DNA of 47,549 nt from contig NZ_CDBI01000091.1 of assembly GCF_000820025.1 (NCBI RefSeq), positions 25,390 to 72,938 of the forward strand. Direction: 5' to 3'. Below are positions 24,938-35,526 of the stretch, one piece after another. Source of the DNA: Aeromonas popoffii (GTDB taxonomy: Bacteria; Pseudomonadota; Gammaproteobacteria; Enterobacterales; Aeromonadaceae). How positions within the stretch are numbered: position 1 is the stretch's first letter; every line of letters begins with the position of its first letter. Under the pieces are notes generated by a model. The model was given only the letters and a program-made list of their open reading frames with translations. It had not been told where the DNA came from and made no database searches. The translations under genes and the position numbers were made by a program.

Positions 24938-25603
24938 TCAGTTTTTATGGCCACTATCCAGGATCCGTTTGATCGACTGGCCTGCCGCTTCGATATGTTG
25001 TTTGAGCAGTACCACCGCCTCGTGCTTGCGCCGGGCGCGGCACAACTCCAGCAGTTGGGCGTGTTCACGCTCCGCCTTGTCCACGCCGTCGCTGGCAAAC
25101 AGCAACTCGAAGCGGACATAGCGGTCACAGCTCAGATTTATCTGGGCGATCAGTTCAAGTGCCTGGGGGCGACCGGCTGCCTGATAGAGGGTGGCGTGAA
25201 AGCTGTGGTTCAACTCGGCCCAGTGCTCGATTTGGGTGCCTGATTCGAGCGCCTGATCAAACTGGGCAAGGATCGCCTCCGCTTGCGCGAAGGTGGCTTC
25301 CGTCATCTTGTCGACGGCGTGAAACAGGGTATCGGCTTCCAGCAGGGCTCGCAAATAAAAGAGCTCCTCGATGGCCGAAGTGTCCAGCATGGTGACCACT
25401 GCGCCGCGGTGGGCCTCGAACTTCACCAGCCCCTGGGCCTCCAGCTGCATCAAGGCTTCCCGCACCGGAATGCGGCTCACCGCCAGCTCCTTGGCGATGG
25501 CATCCTGACGCAGGGGGGCGCCGGCGGGGAATTCGCCACGCAGGATCCGGCCACGGAGGTTTTCCATCACCATCTGGGTTCGGGTCTTGTAGGGTGGGGT
25601 CAT
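24938..25603 (-). CDS. GntR-family regulator, FCD (FadR) subfamily
   Basis: A 221-residue regulator. The winged helix at residues 7-70 includes LRGRILRGEFPAGAPLRQDAIAKELAVSRIPVREALMQLE, the GntR signature. The FCD all-helical ligand domain follows with the metal-binding pattern ELNHSFHATLYQAAGRP and EHAQLLELCRARR. It is the first gene of an operon with aminopeptidase P. A TTGTATA repeat at 25633-25646 upstream is a likely operator. The effector is unknown; peptide- or amino-acid-related control is an inference from the neighbour. Confidence 0.9.
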   Translation of the reverse strand: MTPPYKTRTQMVMENLRGRILRGEFPAGAPLRQDAIAKELAVSRIPVREALMQLEAQGLVKFEAHRGAVVTMLDTSAIEELFYLRALLEADTLFHAVDKMTEATFAQAEAILAQFDQALESGTQIEHWAELNHSFHATLYQAAGRPQALELIAQINLSCDRYVRFELLFASDGVDKAEREHAQLLELCRARRKHEAVVLLKQHIEAAGQSIKRILDSGHKN

Positions 25604-25632
25604 GGTCGGGTCACAGGGGAATCGTTACGAAA

Positions 25633-25646
25633 TTGTATATTGTATA
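25633..25646. promoter_or_regulatory. TTGTATA repeat, candidate GntR operator and promoter
   Basis: Two head-to-tail TTGTATA copies (25633-25639 and 25640-25646) lie 30 bases upstream of the regulator. On the minus strand they read TATACAATATACAA, which contains -10-like hexamers and resembles TTGTATACAA-type FCD operators. Confidence 0.45.
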
Positions 25647-25718
25647 AAGTTGGGCTGAATCTAACGTGCAACCGCACACAAGGCAAGGTTTGGCGGGGAT
25701 CAAACGCCGCTCTCTGGT

Positions 25719-25752
25719 TAAAAAAATACCGGTCAGCAGGGCTGACCGGTAT
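25719..25752 (-). terminator. Rho-independent terminator of pckA
   Basis: ATACCGGTCAG pairs with CTGACCGGTAT and on the minus strand is followed by TTTTTTT, 29 bases after the pckA stop. Confidence 0.9.
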
Positions 25753-25780
25753 GGATGTCGGTAAGAGAAGGGGGCTGGTG

Positions 25781-27406
25781 TTACAGCTGCGGACCCGCAG
25801 CAATCAGGCGCTTGCCCTCTTCGTTATCGGTGAAGCGCTCGAAGTTCTTGATGAAGCGCTGGGCCAGATCCTGGGCCTTGGCATCCCACTCTGCCTTATT
25901 GGCATAAGTGTCGCGCGGGTCGAGGATCGCCGGGTTCACGTCGTGCAGCGCGGTCGGCACTTCCAGATTGAAGATCGGCAGCACCTTGGTCTCGGCCTTC
26001 TCGATGGAGCCATCCAGGATGGCGTCGATGATGGCGCGGGTATCCTTGATGGAGATGCGTTTGCCGGTGCCGTTCCAGCCGGTGTTGACCAGATAGGCTT
26101 CTGCGCCGGCTGCTTCCATCCGTTTCACCAGTTCCTGGCCGTACTTGGTCGGGTGCAGACTGAGGAAGGCTGCGCCGAAGCAGGAGGAGAAGGTCGGCGT
26201 CGGTTCTGTGATGCCACGCTCGGTACCGGCCAGTTTGGCGGTGAAGCCGGACAGGAAGTGGTACTTGGTCTGCTCCTTGGTCAGCTTGGAGACAGGGGGC
26301 AGCACACCGAAGGCATCGGCAGTCAGGAAGATCACCTTGTTGGCATGACCCGCCTTGGAGATCGGCTTGACGATGTTCTCGATGTGATAGATGGGGTAGG
26401 AGACCCGGGTGTTCTCGGTCTTGGAGCCATCATCGAAGTCGATGGTGCCATCGGCGGCTACGGTCACGTTCTCCAGCAGCGCATCGCGACGGATGGCGTG
26501 GTATATGTCCGGCTCGGCTTCCTTGGAGAGCTTGATGGTCTTGGCGTAGCAACCCCCTTCGAAGTTGAACACGCCGTGGTCATCCCAACCGTGCTCGTCA
26601 TCGCCGATAAGCGCACGCTTGGGATCGGTGGAAAGGGTGGTTTTGCCGGTGCCGGAGAGACCGAAGAAGACGGCGACGTCGCCGTCCTGACCCACGTTGG
26701 CGGAGCAGTGCATGGAGGCAATGCCGCGCAGGGGCAGGAAGTAGTTCATCATGGAGAACATGCCCTTCTTCATCTCGCCACCGTACCAGGTGCCACCGAT
26801 GAGCTGCATCTTCTCGGTCATGTTGAAGGCGACGAAGTTCTCGGAGTTGAGACCCTGCTCCTTCCAGTTCGGGTTGGTGCACTTGGCCCCGTTCATCACC
26901 ACGAAGTCAGGTTTGAAGGTTTTCAGCTCTTCATCGCTCGGGCGAATGAACATGTTTTTCACGAAGTGAGCCTGCCAGGCCACCTCTGTGATGATACGCA
27001 CGGCCAGGCGGGTATCCGGGTTGGCGCCGCAGAAGCCATCGACCACAAACAGGCGTTTGCCGGAAAGTTGTGTGGTCACCAGGGATTTCAGATCTGACCA
27101 CACTTCCGGGGTAATCGCTTTGTTATCGTTTTTGCCCTGATCAGACCACCACACAGTATTCTGGGTGGTGGCGTCTTTGACGATATATTTATCTTTCGGG
27201 GAACGGCCGGTGAAGATGCCGGTATTGACGTTGACGGCACCCAGCTCGGTCACCACGCCGCGCTCGAACCCTTCCAGGTCAGAACGTGTCTCTTCCGCGA
27301 AAAGCTGATCGTAAGAGGGGTTGCGAACGATTTCTTGGCTGTTTTTGATACCGTACTGGTCCAGTTCTAATTGTTGGGCCAGGGTGGGTTCTGCCACGAT
27401 TGTCAT
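25781..27406 (-). CDS. pckA: Phosphoenolpyruvate carboxykinase (ATP)
   Basis: A 541-residue gluconeogenic enzyme that converts oxaloacetate and ATP to phosphoenolpyruvate and CO2. Visible motifs are the substrate site TGRSPKDK, the kinase-1a P-loop GLSGTGKTT, the DDEHGW metal site and the ENTRVSYP segment. The length matches E. coli PckA (540). It is a single gene with its own terminator. It lets the cell grow on amino acids and organic acids, complementing the mannitol genes. Confidence 0.97.
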   Translation of the reverse strand: MTIVAEPTLAQQLELDQYGIKNSQEIVRNPSYDQLFAEETRSDLEGFERGVVTELGAVNVNTGIFTGRSPKDKYIVKDATTQNTVWWSDQGKNDNKAITPEVWSDLKSLVTTQLSGKRLFVVDGFCGANPDTRLAVRIITEVAWQAHFVKNMFIRPSDEELKTFKPDFVVMNGAKCTNPNWKEQGLNSENFVAFNMTEKMQLIGGTWYGGEMKKGMFSMMNYFLPLRGIASMHCSANVGQDGDVAVFFGLSGTGKTTLSTDPKRALIGDDEHGWDDHGVFNFEGGCYAKTIKLSKEAEPDIYHAIRRDALLENVTVAADGTIDFDDGSKTENTRVSYPIYHIENIVKPISKAGHANKVIFLTADAFGVLPPVSKLTKEQTKYHFLSGFTAKLAGTERGITEPTPTFSSCFGAAFLSLHPTKYGQELVKRMEAAGAEAYLVNTGWNGTGKRISIKDTRAIIDAILDGSIEKAETKVLPIFNLEVPTALHDVNPAILDPRDTYANKAEWDAKAQDLAQRFIKNFERFTDNEEGKRLIAAGPQL

Positions 27407-27528
27407 TGTATTCTCCTGGGGTCAGAGGTGTGTAGGGCTCTATCTGGCGTTTATCCTATCACTTAGGTGGTAGGGTTTAGCGATCGCCATCAAACTTTAT
27501 AAAATAGGGTGTTTTTTTGTTATTTAAG

Positions 27529-27553
27529 TTAAAGGCGGGTTTTGCCCGCCTTC
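27529..27553 (-). terminator. Hairpin after hslO, probable terminator
   Basis: AAGGCGGG-CAAAA-CCCGCCTT on the minus strand is followed by TAACTTAAAT, a weak U tract, just after the hslO stop. Confidence 0.6.
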
Positions 27554-27555
27554 AA

Positions 27556-28440
27556 TTAGTGTAACTTGTTTGCATCATTATCGGGAGCCCTGCTGAACAG
27601 GGTTTCGACGTCGATCCCATCGAATTGGTACTGGGCGCCGCAATAATCACAATGCATGTCGATCTTGCCGAGCTCCTGCACCATCTCCATCACCTCTTCC
27701 TTTTCTATCTGCAACAGGGCTCCTTCGCAGCGTGCGCGGGAGCAGGTGCAGCGGAACTCGACCGCCTGCGGATCGAACACCCGCACCTTGTCCTGATGGT
27801 AGAGCCGGTAGAGGATCTCTTCGGCTTCCAGGCCGAACAGCTCTGCATCCTTGATGGTGGCGGTGAGCTGGGTCAGGTGATCAAAATCTGCGCTGTGATC
27901 CTCGCTCTGGGCGGGCAGTGCCTGCAGCAGTATGCCGGCGGCACGCGGTGCGCCTTCGTGGTAGCCGGTACGGATCCACAGTTTGGTGGCCAGCTGTTCC
28001 GACTGGGCAAAGTAGTGCTCCAGGCAGCCAGCCAGGGTGTCTGCGTCCAGCGCTATGATGCCTTGGTAGCGTTCACCCTGCTCCGGGGTGATGGTGATGA
28101 TCAGCTGGCCTTCACCGATCAGGCTCTGCAGCTTGCCATCGTTTGGCAGCTCGCCCTCAAAACGGGCCACACCGCGCAGTTGCTGGTTGTTGTCACCGTT
28201 GATGACGGCGAGGCGCACCGGGCCATCGCCCTGCAACTGCACCGTGATGGAGCCTTCAAACTTGAGGGTGGCGGTCAGCAGGCTGGTGGCAACCAGCAGC
28301 TCACCCAGGAGTTTTTGCACCTGCACCGGGTAGTTCTGGGCTTCCACTACGTGGCGGTAGGTATGGTCCAGCTGGACCAGCTCACCCCGGACTTCGTACT
28401 CTTCAAACAGATAGCGATACAGGAGATCTTGGTTACTCAT
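27556..28440 (-). CDS. hslO: Redox-regulated chaperonin Hsp33
   Basis: A 294-residue cytosolic holdase that is switched on by oxidative unfolding. The zinc-binding redox switch is intact: a CTC pair near residue 233 and a CDYC pair about 33 residues later. The N-terminal substrate domain contains [22 protein letters not shown] and [12 protein letters not shown]. Two consecutive ATGs (28443 and 28440) follow AGGA; the second has the better spacing. It lies 108 bases after hslR on the same strand, as in E. coli where hslR and hslO form an operon. Confidence 0.96.
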   Translation of the reverse strand: MSNQDLLYRYLFEEYEVRGELVQLDHTYRHVVEAQNYPVQVQKLLGELLVATSLLTATLKFEGSITVQLQGDGPVRLAVINGDNNQQLRGVARFEGELPNDGKLQSLIGEGQLIITITPEQGERYQGIIALDADTLAGCLEHYFAQSEQLATKLWIRTGYHEGAPRAAGILLQALPAQSEDHSADFDHLTQLTATIKDAELFGLEAEEILYRLYHQDKVRVFDPQAVEFRCTCSRARCEGALLQIEKEEVMEMVQELGKIDMHCDYCGAQYQFDGIDVETLFSRAPDNDANKLH

Positions 28441-28548
28441 CATGCATTCCTGGGTTCTTAGGTGAGGTAAATAGATAAAAATATTATTAAACAGTTGGTT
28501 AGGAACTTATCCCGCCTCCTGTCGTCATAAAAGGGCCACGTTGGCGAG

Positions 28549-28947
28549 TCAGTATTGCTTGACCTTGATCAGCTGGCGTCGCTCTTGCTTGTCGGGGCGG
28601 CGCTCGGGGCTTGGGGCAAACTGGCTGTTGAAGCGGCGCGCCTCGCTGTTTTCGGCCCGTTTTTTCAGGCTGGCTGCTGTCTCTTCATAGAGCAGTTGGG
28701 CCAGCGGTGCGGACTTGCGCTGTTCGCTCACTTGCAGCACCCGCACCTCCCGTTCATCCTGGCCTTGCCAGACACGGATGAGGGCACCGGCTTCGACGGC
28801 CTTGCCCGGCTTGCTGCGCTGGCCGTTGTAGTGCACCTTGCCCCCTTCAATCTGATCGCGGGCCAGGCTGCGGGTTTTGTAAAAACGCGCCGCCCACAAC
28901 CATTTGTCGAGGCGGACCTGGGTTGTGGTTTCTGCGGGATTCGGCAT
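28549..28947 (-). CDS. hslR: Ribosome-associated heat shock protein Hsp15
   Basis: A 132-residue S4-domain protein that binds stalled 50S subunits carrying peptidyl-tRNA. The S4 domain is visible in VRLDKWLWAARFYKTRSLARDQIEGGKVHYNGQ, and a basic C-terminal tail follows. The longer open frame was cut to ATG 28947, which has GGAG seven bases upstream and gives the family length (E. coli 133). First gene of the hslRO operon. Confidence 0.95.
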   Translation of the reverse strand: MPNPAETTTQVRLDKWLWAARFYKTRSLARDQIEGGKVHYNGQRSKPGKAVEAGALIRVWQGQDEREVRVLQVSEQRKSAPLAQLLYEETAASLKKRAENSEARRFNSQFAPSPERRPDKQERRQLIKVKQY

Positions 28948-29137
28948 GAATCGACTCCGGGATGGCTGAAAGGGGAGCCTGATTATACCAGAGGCAGGCC
29001 TCGGGATAGAAACGGGGGGGCTTATGGTGTGACGCAATGTCAATTTTCGCAGCTTCATCCCATCCGGTCGGTTGTCTCTGGGTCCATTGCCGTACACAAT
29101 AGCCAACCGATTTGGATGCCAGAATATATTGATAAAC

Positions 29138-30010
29138 ATGACGCTACCGTTCAGGGATGACTTGTTGAGCTCCCTTCTGGCCCGTTGCAAAACCGTGCCG
29201 CTCTCCCGTTTCAGCCAGCCTCTGTTCTGGCTTCTGCTGCTGTTGCTGGCCCACCAGTGTGCCGGTCTTACCTGGCGTCTGCTGGATCTCGGCAGCCAGC
29301 CAGCCAGCCAACCCTGGCAACCGGCCATGGTCTCCAGTCCGGGCCAGGGAACGGCCCGACTCGATCTCAGCGGTATCAGCCGGCTGGCGCTGTTTGGCAA
29401 GGCGAAGCAACAGGCCCAAGCGGCCGATGCTGTCGCCGCCGATGCTCCCAAGACTCAGCTCAACGCCCAGCTCAACGGTGTGCTGGCGAGTTCTGACCCG
29501 GCCAAATCCATCGCCATCATCGCCCACAACGGTGTGCAGAACTCCTATGGCATCGGTGATTTCATCGATGGCACCCAGGCCAAAATTCGTCAGGTGTTTG
29601 CCGATCGTGTCATCATAGAGCGGGACGGGCGGGACGAGACCCTGATGCTGGACGGGGAAGAGTACGGCAAGCCACTGCCCAAGGCGGGCAATCAGGATGA
29701 CAAGCTCTCCTCGGTGCGCACCGAACTGCTGGGCAACCCCGGCAAGATCACCGATTACCTCAATATTTCCCCAGTACGGGTGGATGGTCGCATGGTCGGC
29801 TATCGCCTCAATCCGGGCAGCAATCCAGAGCTGTTCAATCAACTCGGTCTGGTCGCCAACGACATGGCGGTCAGCATCAATGGCCTCGATTTGCGGGATA
29901 ACGCTCAGGCCATGCAGGCAATGCAGCAGGTGGCTGGCGCCACGGAAATGACCGTCACCGTCGAGCGGCAAGGACAGCTCTATGACGTTTATGTCGGCTT
30001 GTCAGAATAA
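29138..30010 (+). CDS. exeC: Type II secretion protein ExeC (GspC)
   Basis: A 290-residue inner-membrane protein linking the inner platform to the outer-membrane secretin. A short cytoplasmic N-terminus and one membrane helix (about 27-40) precede a periplasmic homology region around LNGVLASSDPAKSIAII, and a C-terminal PDZ-like domain (about 210-290). The first gene of the exeC-N cluster. ATG 29138 gives the N-terminus MTLPFRDDLL; an in-frame ATG at 29072 is ignored. The ribosome site is weak. Its promoter must lie in the 190 bases shared with divergent hslR. Confidence 0.95.
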   Translation: MTLPFRDDLLSSLLARCKTVPLSRFSQPLFWLLLLLLAHQCAGLTWRLLDLGSQPASQPWQPAMVSSPGQGTARLDLSGISRLALFGKAKQQAQAADAVAADAPKTQLNAQLNGVLASSDPAKSIAIIAHNGVQNSYGIGDFIDGTQAKIRQVFADRVIIERDGRDETLMLDGEEYGKPLPKAGNQDDKLSSVRTELLGNPGKITDYLNISPVRVDGRMVGYRLNPGSNPELFNQLGLVANDMAVSINGLDLRDNAQAMQAMQQVAGATEMTVTVERQGQLYDVYVGLSE

Positions 30011-30031
30011 TGATTTGGAGTAGCACCAAGA

Positions 30032-32062
30032 ATGATAAATAAAAGGAATGGCTGGCGTCTGGCCACGGTTGCGGCGGCGCTGATGATGGCAGGTTCTGCC
30101 TGGGCCACCGAGTATTCTGCCAGCTTCAAGAATGCCGACATCGAAGAGTTCATCAACACGGTCGGCAAGAACCTGAGCAAGACCATCATCATAGAGCCTT
30201 CGGTGCGCGGCAAGATCAACGTCCGCAGTTACGACCTGCTCAACGAGGAGCAGTACTACCAGTTCTTCCTGAGCGTGCTCGATGTCTATGGTTTCGCTGT
30301 GGTGCCTATGGATAACGGTGTGCTCAAGGTGGTGCGCTCCAAGGATGCCAAGACCTCTGCCATCCCTGTGGTGGATGAGACCAACCCGGGCATAGGTGAC
30401 GAGATGGTGACCCGGGTGGTGCCGGTGCGTAACGTCTCGGTGCGCGAACTGGCTCCTCTGCTGCGTCAGCTCAATGACAACGCCGGTGGCGGCAACGTGG
30501 TCCATTACGATCCCTCCAATGTGCTGCTCATTACGGGCCGTGCCGCTGTGGTCAACCGTCTGGTGGAAGTGGTACGCCGGGTCGACAAGGCGGGCGATCA
30601 GGAAGTGGACATCATCAAGCTGAAATATGCCTCCGCCGGCGAGATGGTGCGGCTGGTGACCAACCTCAACAAGGATGGCAACAGTCAGGGCGGCAACACC
30701 TCCCTGCTGCTGGCCCCCAAGGTGGTGGCCGACGAGCGCACCAACTCGGTGGTGGTCAGTGGTGAACCCAAGGCGCGGGCCCGCATCATACAGATGGTGC
30801 GCCAGCTCGATCGGGATCTGCAGAGCCAGGGCAACACTCGGGTCTTCTACCTGAAATATGGCAAAGCCAAGGACATGGTGGAGGTGCTCAAAGGGGTCAG
30901 CTCCAGCATAGAAGCGGACAAGAAGGGGGGCGGCTCCACGGCCGGTGGCGGCAACGCCAGCATAGGGGGGGGCAAGTTGGCCATCTCCGCCGACGAGACC
31001 ACCAATGCGCTGGTCATCACGGCCCAGCCGGATGTGATGGCCGAGCTGGAGCAGGTGGTTGCCAAGCTGGATATCCGCCGTGCCCAGGTGCTGGTGGAGG
31101 CGATCATCGTCGAAATTGCCGACGGTGACGGTCTCAACCTCGGGGTGCAGTGGGCCAATACCAACGGTGGTGGTACCCAGTTTACCAATGCCGGCCCAGG
31201 CATAGGTTCAGTGGCCATCGCCGCCAAGGATTACAAGGACAACGGTAACACCACGGGTATTGCCAAGTTGGCGGAGAATTTCAACGGCATGGCGGCCGGT
31301 TTCTACCAGGGTAACTGGGCCATGTTGGTGACGGCGCTCTCCACCAATACCAAGAGCGATATTCTCTCCACTCCGAGTATCGTCACCATGGACAACAAGG
31401 AAGCCTCCTTCAACGTCGGCCAGGAAGTGCCGGTGCAGACGGGCACCCAGAACTCCACCTCCGGTGACACCACCTTCAGCACCATAGAGCGCAAGACGGT
31501 GGGTACCAAGCTGGTGGTGACGCCGCAGATTAACGAAGGGGACTCTGTGCTGCTCACTATCGAGCAGGAGGTCTCCAGCGTGGGTAAACAAGCGACAGGA
31601 ACGGACGGCCTGGGCCCCACCTTCGATACCCGCACCGTCAAGAACGCCGTGCTGGTGAAGAGTGGCGAAACCGTGGTGCTGGGCGGCCTGATGGATGAAC
31701 AGACCAAGGAGGAGATCTCCAAGGTGCCTTTGCTGGGCGATATCCCTGTGCTGGGCTACCTGTTCCGCTCTACTTCCAACACCACGTCCAAGCGCAACCT
31801 GATGGTCTTTATCCGACCCACCATATTGCGCGATGCCAACGTCTACTCGGGAATATCCAGCAACAAGTACACCATGTTCCGGGCCGAGCAGCTGGAAGCG
31901 GCCGCGCAGGAGGGTTATCTCACCTCGCCCAAACGTCAGGTGCTGCCTGAATATGGCCAGGATGTGGCCCAGTCGCCCGAGGTACAGAAACAGATTGAGC
32001 TGATGAAGGCGCGCCAGCAGGCGACGGCCGACGGAGCGCAGCCGTTCGTGGGTAACAAGTAA
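30032..32062 (+). CDS. exeD: Type II secretion secretin ExeD (GspD)
   Basis: A 676-residue outer-membrane secretin that forms the export channel. A signal peptide (cleaved after SAWA, about residue 25) precedes N0 to N3 domains (about 26-330) and the secretin core with [17 protein letters not shown] and the C-terminal S domain. A Gly/Ser-rich loop lies in N3 (about residues 296-312). The length matches Aeromonas ExeD. It starts 21 bases after exeC, and its stop overlaps the exeE start (TAATG), so translation is coupled. Assembly needs ExeA/ExeB, which are not in this window. Confidence 0.97.
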   Translation: MINKRNGWRLATVAAALMMAGSAWATEYSASFKNADIEEFINTVGKNLSKTIIIEPSVRGKINVRSYDLLNEEQYYQFFLSVLDVYGFAVVPMDNGVLKVVRSKDAKTSAIPVVDETNPGIGDEMVTRVVPVRNVSVRELAPLLRQLNDNAGGGNVVHYDPSNVLLITGRAAVVNRLVEVVRRVDKAGDQEVDIIKLKYASAGEMVRLVTNLNKDGNSQGGNTSLLLAPKVVADERTNSVVVSGEPKARARIIQMVRQLDRDLQSQGNTRVFYLKYGKAKDMVEVLKGVSSSIEADKKGGGSTAGGGNASIGGGKLAISADETTNALVITAQPDVMAELEQVVAKLDIRRAQVLVEAIIVEIADGDGLNLGVQWANTNGGGTQFTNAGPGIGSVAIAAKDYKDNGNTTGIAKLAENFNGMAAGFYQGNWAMLVTALSTNTKSDILSTPSIVTMDNKEASFNVGQEVPVQTGTQNSTSGDTTFSTIERKTVGTKLVVTPQINEGDSVLLTIEQEVSSVGKQATGTDGLGPTFDTRTVKNAVLVKSGETVVLGGLMDEQTKEEISKVPLLGDIPVLGYLFRSTSNTTSKRNLMVFIRPTILRDANVYSGISSNKYTMFRAEQLEAAAQEGYLTSPKRQVLPEYGQDVAQSPEVQKQIELMKARQQATADGAQPFVGNK

Positions 32063-33567
32063 TGGCGGCATACCAGCTCGATAACACGAGTTTGCCGGCG
32101 ACCCTGCCCGAGCTGCCGTTCGCCTTTGCCCGCAACTTCGGTGTCGTCCTGACCGAGCGGCAGGGGACCCCCTTGCTGCAGTGCCGTCCGGGGGTGGCGC
32201 CGCAAACCCTGCTGGAGGTGCGGCGGGTGGTGGGATGCGCCTTTGAGGTGGAGCAGCTCGGCAATGATGAGTTTGAAGAGTTGTTGATGGCGCACTACCA
32301 GCGCGACTCTTCCGAGGCGCGCCAGCTGATGGAAGATCTCGGCAACGAGATGGACTTCTTCGCCTTGGCGGAAGAGCTGCCCCAGAGCGAGGATCTGCTG
32401 GATGCCGATGATGACGCCCCCATTATTCGCCTCATCAACGCCATGTTGAGCGAGGCGATAAAAGAGGAGGCGTCTGACATCCATATCGAGACGTTCGAGC
32501 GGGTGCTGGTCATTCGTTTCCGCATCGATGGCGTGCTGCGGGAGATACTGCGCCCCCATCGCAAGCTGGCATCGCTTTTGGTATCGCGCATCAAGGTCAT
32601 GTCGCGGATGGACATCGCCGAGAAGCGGGTGCCGCAGGATGGCCGCATCTCGCTGCGCATCGGTGGCCGGGCGGTGGACGTGCGGGTTTCCACCATGCCG
32701 TCCAGCTACGGCGAGCGGGTGGTATTGCGTCTGCTTGACAAGAACAACGTGCGCCTCGAGCTCAAGCAGCTTGGCATGACGCTTGCCAACCGTAACATCA
32801 TCAGCGAACTCATTCGCAAACCCCACGGCATCATTCTGGTGACGGGCCCGACCGGTTCGGGCAAGTCCACCACCCTCTATGCGGCGCTCTCCGAGATAAA
32901 CTCCCGGGATCGCAACATTCTCACGGTCGAGGATCCCATCGAATTCGACCTCGAAGGGGTGGGCCAGACCCAGGTCAACACCAAGGTGGACATGACCTTC
33001 GCCCGTGGCCTGCGCGCCATTTTGCGACAGGATCCGGACGTAGTGATGGTGGGGGAAATTCGCGACCTCGAGACCGCCCAGATAGCGGTGCAGGCGTCGC
33101 TCACCGGTCACCTCGTGATGTCGACCCTGCACACCAACACCGCCATCGGTGCCATCACCCGGATGCGGGACATGGGGATAGAGCCTTTCCTGCTCTCCTC
33201 GTCGCTCTTGGCAGTGCTGGCACAGCGGCTGGTGCGCACCCTCTGTCCGGATTGCCGCGCTCCGCGCCCGATCACGGAGCAGGAGCGCCTGGCCATGGGG
33301 ATGGCGTTGGCACCGGATCAGCAGGTGTGGCGCCCGGTGGGCTGCGAGCAGTGCAACCACACCGGCTATCGCGGCCGGACTGGCATTCACGAGCTGGTGG
33401 TGATCGACGAGGCGGTGCGCGAGGCGATCCACAGCGCCAGCGGTGAACTCGCCATCGAGCGATTGATCCGGGACCATACCCCCAGCATACGCCGCGACGG
33501 TATCGACAAGGTGCTCAAGGGCCAGACCAGCCTGGAAGAAGTGCTGAGAGTGACCCGGGAAGATTGA
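32062..33567 (+). CDS. exeE: Type II secretion ATPase ExeE (GspE)
   Basis: A 501-residue cytoplasmic ATPase that powers pseudopilus assembly. Walker [10 protein letters not shown] (about 261-269), the Asp-box region before it ([20 protein letters not shown]), Walker B ([12 protein letters not shown]) and the His-box STLHTNTA are intact. The tetracysteine zinc motif of GspE is present as CPDC and CEQC near residues 395-435. It overlaps exeD by one base. Confidence 0.97.
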   Translation: MAAYQLDNTSLPATLPELPFAFARNFGVVLTERQGTPLLQCRPGVAPQTLLEVRRVVGCAFEVEQLGNDEFEELLMAHYQRDSSEARQLMEDLGNEMDFFALAEELPQSEDLLDADDDAPIIRLINAMLSEAIKEEASDIHIETFERVLVIRFRIDGVLREILRPHRKLASLLVSRIKVMSRMDIAEKRVPQDGRISLRIGGRAVDVRVSTMPSSYGERVVLRLLDKNNVRLELKQLGMTLANRNIISELIRKPHGIILVTGPTGSGKSTTLYAALSEINSRDRNILTVEDPIEFDLEGVGQTQVNTKVDMTFARGLRAILRQDPDVVMVGEIRDLETAQIAVQASLTGHLVMSTLHTNTAIGAITRMRDMGIEPFLLSSSLLAVLAQRLVRTLCPDCRAPRPITEQERLAMGMALAPDQQVWRPVGCEQCNHTGYRGRTGIHELVVIDEAVREAIHSASGELAIERLIRDHTPSIRRDGIDKVLKGQTSLEEVLRVTRED

Positions 33568-33678
33568 TGTGCGGTCAGGCAAGCGCGGCCGGACAGGCTC
33601 AGGAACACAATGCCTGATGGCAGCTAGCTGAATCGGGATAACGAGACGTCACAGTGTTAGGGCAGAGGAGCAAGAGTA

Positions 33679-34899
33679 TTGTCAGCATTTGAATACAAAG
33701 CCCTCGACAGCAAGGGGCGCCAGAAGCAGGGGGTGACCGAGGGTGATTCGGCCCGTCAGGTGCGCCAGCAACTGCGTGAGCAGGGGCTGACCCCGCTCGA
33801 GGTGAACGAGACTACAGAGAAAGCAAAGCGGGAAGCGAATCGCTTCGTGCTGTTTCGCCGTGGCGCCTCCACCTCCGAACTGGCCCTCATCACCCGTCAG
33901 CTGGCGACCCTGGTGGGTGCCGGTCTCACCATCGAAGAGGCGCTGCGGGCGGTGGCCGAGCAGTGCGAGAAGGCTCACCTGCGCAGTCTGGTGGCAACCG
34001 TGCGCAGCAAGGTGGTAGAAGGTTACTCGCTGGCCGATTCGCTGGGGGCCTTCCCCCACGTGTTCGATCAGCTGTTTCGCTCCATGGTGGCGGCCGGTGA
34101 AAAATCGGGCCATCTGGAGAAGGTGCTAAACCGGCTCGCCGACTACACGGAGCAGCGCCAGCACATGCGTACCAAGCTGCTGCAGGCGATGATCTACCCC
34201 ATAGTCCTCACCCTGGTGGCGGTCGGGGTCATCTCGATCCTGCTCACCGCCGTGGTGCCCAAGGTGGTGGCCCAGTTTGAACACATGGGCCAGCAACTGC
34301 CTGCGACGACCCGTTTCCTCATCGGCACCAGCGAGCTGATGCAGCATTACGGCCTCTGGTTCCTGCTGCTGCTGTTTATCAGCGGGTTTGTCTGGCGCTG
34401 GTGGCTGACCGACGAGAAGCGTCGCCGTCACTGGCATCAGGTGGTGCTGCGCCTGCCGGTCATTGGCCGGGTCAGCCGTGGTCTCAACACCGCCCGCTTC
34501 GCCCGTACCCTGAGCATACTCAACGCCAGCGCCGTGCCCCTGCTGGAGGGGATGAAGATCGCCGGTGAGGTGCTCTCCAATGATTTCGCCCGTACTCGCA
34601 TCAGTGAGGCCACCGAGCGGGTGAGGGAGGGGACCAGCCTGCGCAAGGCGCTGGATGAAACCAAAATTTTCCCGCCCATGATGCTGCACATGATCGCCTC
34701 TGGTGAGCAGAGCGGCGAGCTCGACAGCATGCTGGAGCGGGCGGCGGACAACCAGGACAGGGAATTTGAAACCCAGGTGAATATCGCCCTTGGCGTGTTT
34801 GAGCCCCTGCTGGTGGTCTCCATGGCCGGGGTCGTGCTGTTTATCGTGATGTCGATTCTGCAGCCGATCCTTGAGCTCAACAACATGGTGAATCTGTAA
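33679..34899 (+). CDS. exeF: Type II secretion inner-membrane platform protein ExeF (GspF)
   Basis: A 406-residue polytopic protein with two repeated T2SF domains (about 70-195 and 273-395) and three membrane helices; LITRQLATLVGAGLTIEEAL and ARTLSILNASAVPLLEGMKIA are the paired signatures. The start is TTG at 33679, with GGAG about nine bases before it, giving the standard SAFEYKALD N-terminus. An unusual 111-base gap without a gene separates it from exeE. Confidence 0.95.
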   Translation: MSAFEYKALDSKGRQKQGVTEGDSARQVRQQLREQGLTPLEVNETTEKAKREANRFVLFRRGASTSELALITRQLATLVGAGLTIEEALRAVAEQCEKAHLRSLVATVRSKVVEGYSLADSLGAFPHVFDQLFRSMVAAGEKSGHLEKVLNRLADYTEQRQHMRTKLLQAMIYPIVLTLVAVGVISILLTAVVPKVVAQFEHMGQQLPATTRFLIGTSELMQHYGLWFLLLLFISGFVWRWWLTDEKRRRHWHQVVLRLPVIGRVSRGLNTARFARTLSILNASAVPLLEGMKIAGEVLSNDFARTRISEATERVREGTSLRKALDETKIFPPMMLHMIASGEQSGELDSMLERAADNQDREFETQVNIALGVFEPLLVVSMAGVVLFIVMSILQPILELNNMVNL

Positions 34900-34908
34900 G
34901 GTTCGGGT

Positions 34909-34986
34909 GTTCGAATACGCTTCGCTATTCGAACCTACAAATCCAATCGAACTCGCAGGTTCGATTAGCCGGCAGGCGTAATCGAA
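34909..34986. repeat. Set of competing hairpins in the exeF-exeG gap
   Basis: Repeats of a TTCGAA/TCGAAC core form three perfect stems: 34909-34917 with 34926-34934 (9 bp), 34945-34952 with 34959-34966 (8 bp), and 34960-34967 with 34979-34986 (8 bp). The second and third share an arm and cannot form together. They sit in the 151-base gap before the major pseudopilin gene and lack a U tract. Confidence 0.7.
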
Positions 34987-35050
34987 CGATCGTGGTTTAA
35001 CAGTTAATCGTTGATGGTTCATGCCATCTCATTTCGTTAGGGAGTAAGTC

Positions 35051-35482
35051 ATGCAAAAGCGTCGTCAATCCGGTTTTACTCTGCTGGAAGTCATGGTGGT
35101 CATCGTGATCCTCGGGATCCTGGCCAGCCTGGTGGTGCCCAACCTGATGGGTAACAAAGAGAAGGCTGACCAGCAGAAAGCGGTCTCCGATATAGTGGCG
35201 CTGGAAAATGCCCTCGACATGTACAAGCTGGACAACAACCGTTACCCGACCACAGAGCAGGGCCTGGATGCCTTGGTCACCAAGCCGACCGCCGCCCCCG
35301 AGCCGCGTAGCTACCGTGACGGCGGTTACATCAAGCGCCTGCCGCAGGATCCCTGGGGCAACCCGTACCAGATGCTGAGCCCGGGCCAGTTTGGCAAGCT
35401 CGATATCTTCTCCATGGGGCTGGATGGCGAAGCCGGTACCGATGACGACATCGGCAACTGGAATCTGAAGGATTTCCAATAA
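35051..35482 (+). CDS. exeG: Major pseudopilin ExeG (GspG)
   Basis: A 143-residue major pseudopilin. The prepilin leader MQKRRQSG is cleaved before FTLLEVMVVIVILGILASLVVP, with Glu at +5. The C-terminal calcium-binding region (QDPWGNPYQ, DGEAGTDDDIGNW) is typical. It needs the prepilin peptidase, which is encoded elsewhere. AGGGAG precedes ATG 35051. The gap upstream with hairpins may give it separate mRNA stability, because the major pseudopilin is needed in excess. Confidence 0.97.
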   Translation: MQKRRQSGFTLLEVMVVIVILGILASLVVPNLMGNKEKADQQKAVSDIVALENALDMYKLDNNRYPTTEQGLDALVTKPTAAPEPRSYRDGGYIKRLPQDPWGNPYQMLSPGQFGKLDIFSMGLDGEAGTDDDIGNWNLKDFQ

Positions 35483-35526
35483 GTGACTGATTGCGCTGCC
35501 ATCAAGGTACTGTGGATGAGGCAGCC

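Noticed and set aside
32062..33678. Extra small gene between exeE and exeF
   Set aside because: The 111-base gap has no open frame with a ribosome site, no hairpin with a U tract and no recognisable product.
34950..34967. tRNA T-arm-like sequence (GGTTCGATT) in the exeF-exeG gap
   Set aside because: No acceptor, D or anticodon arms can be drawn around it. The motif is one of several TTCGAA-core repeats that form hairpins.
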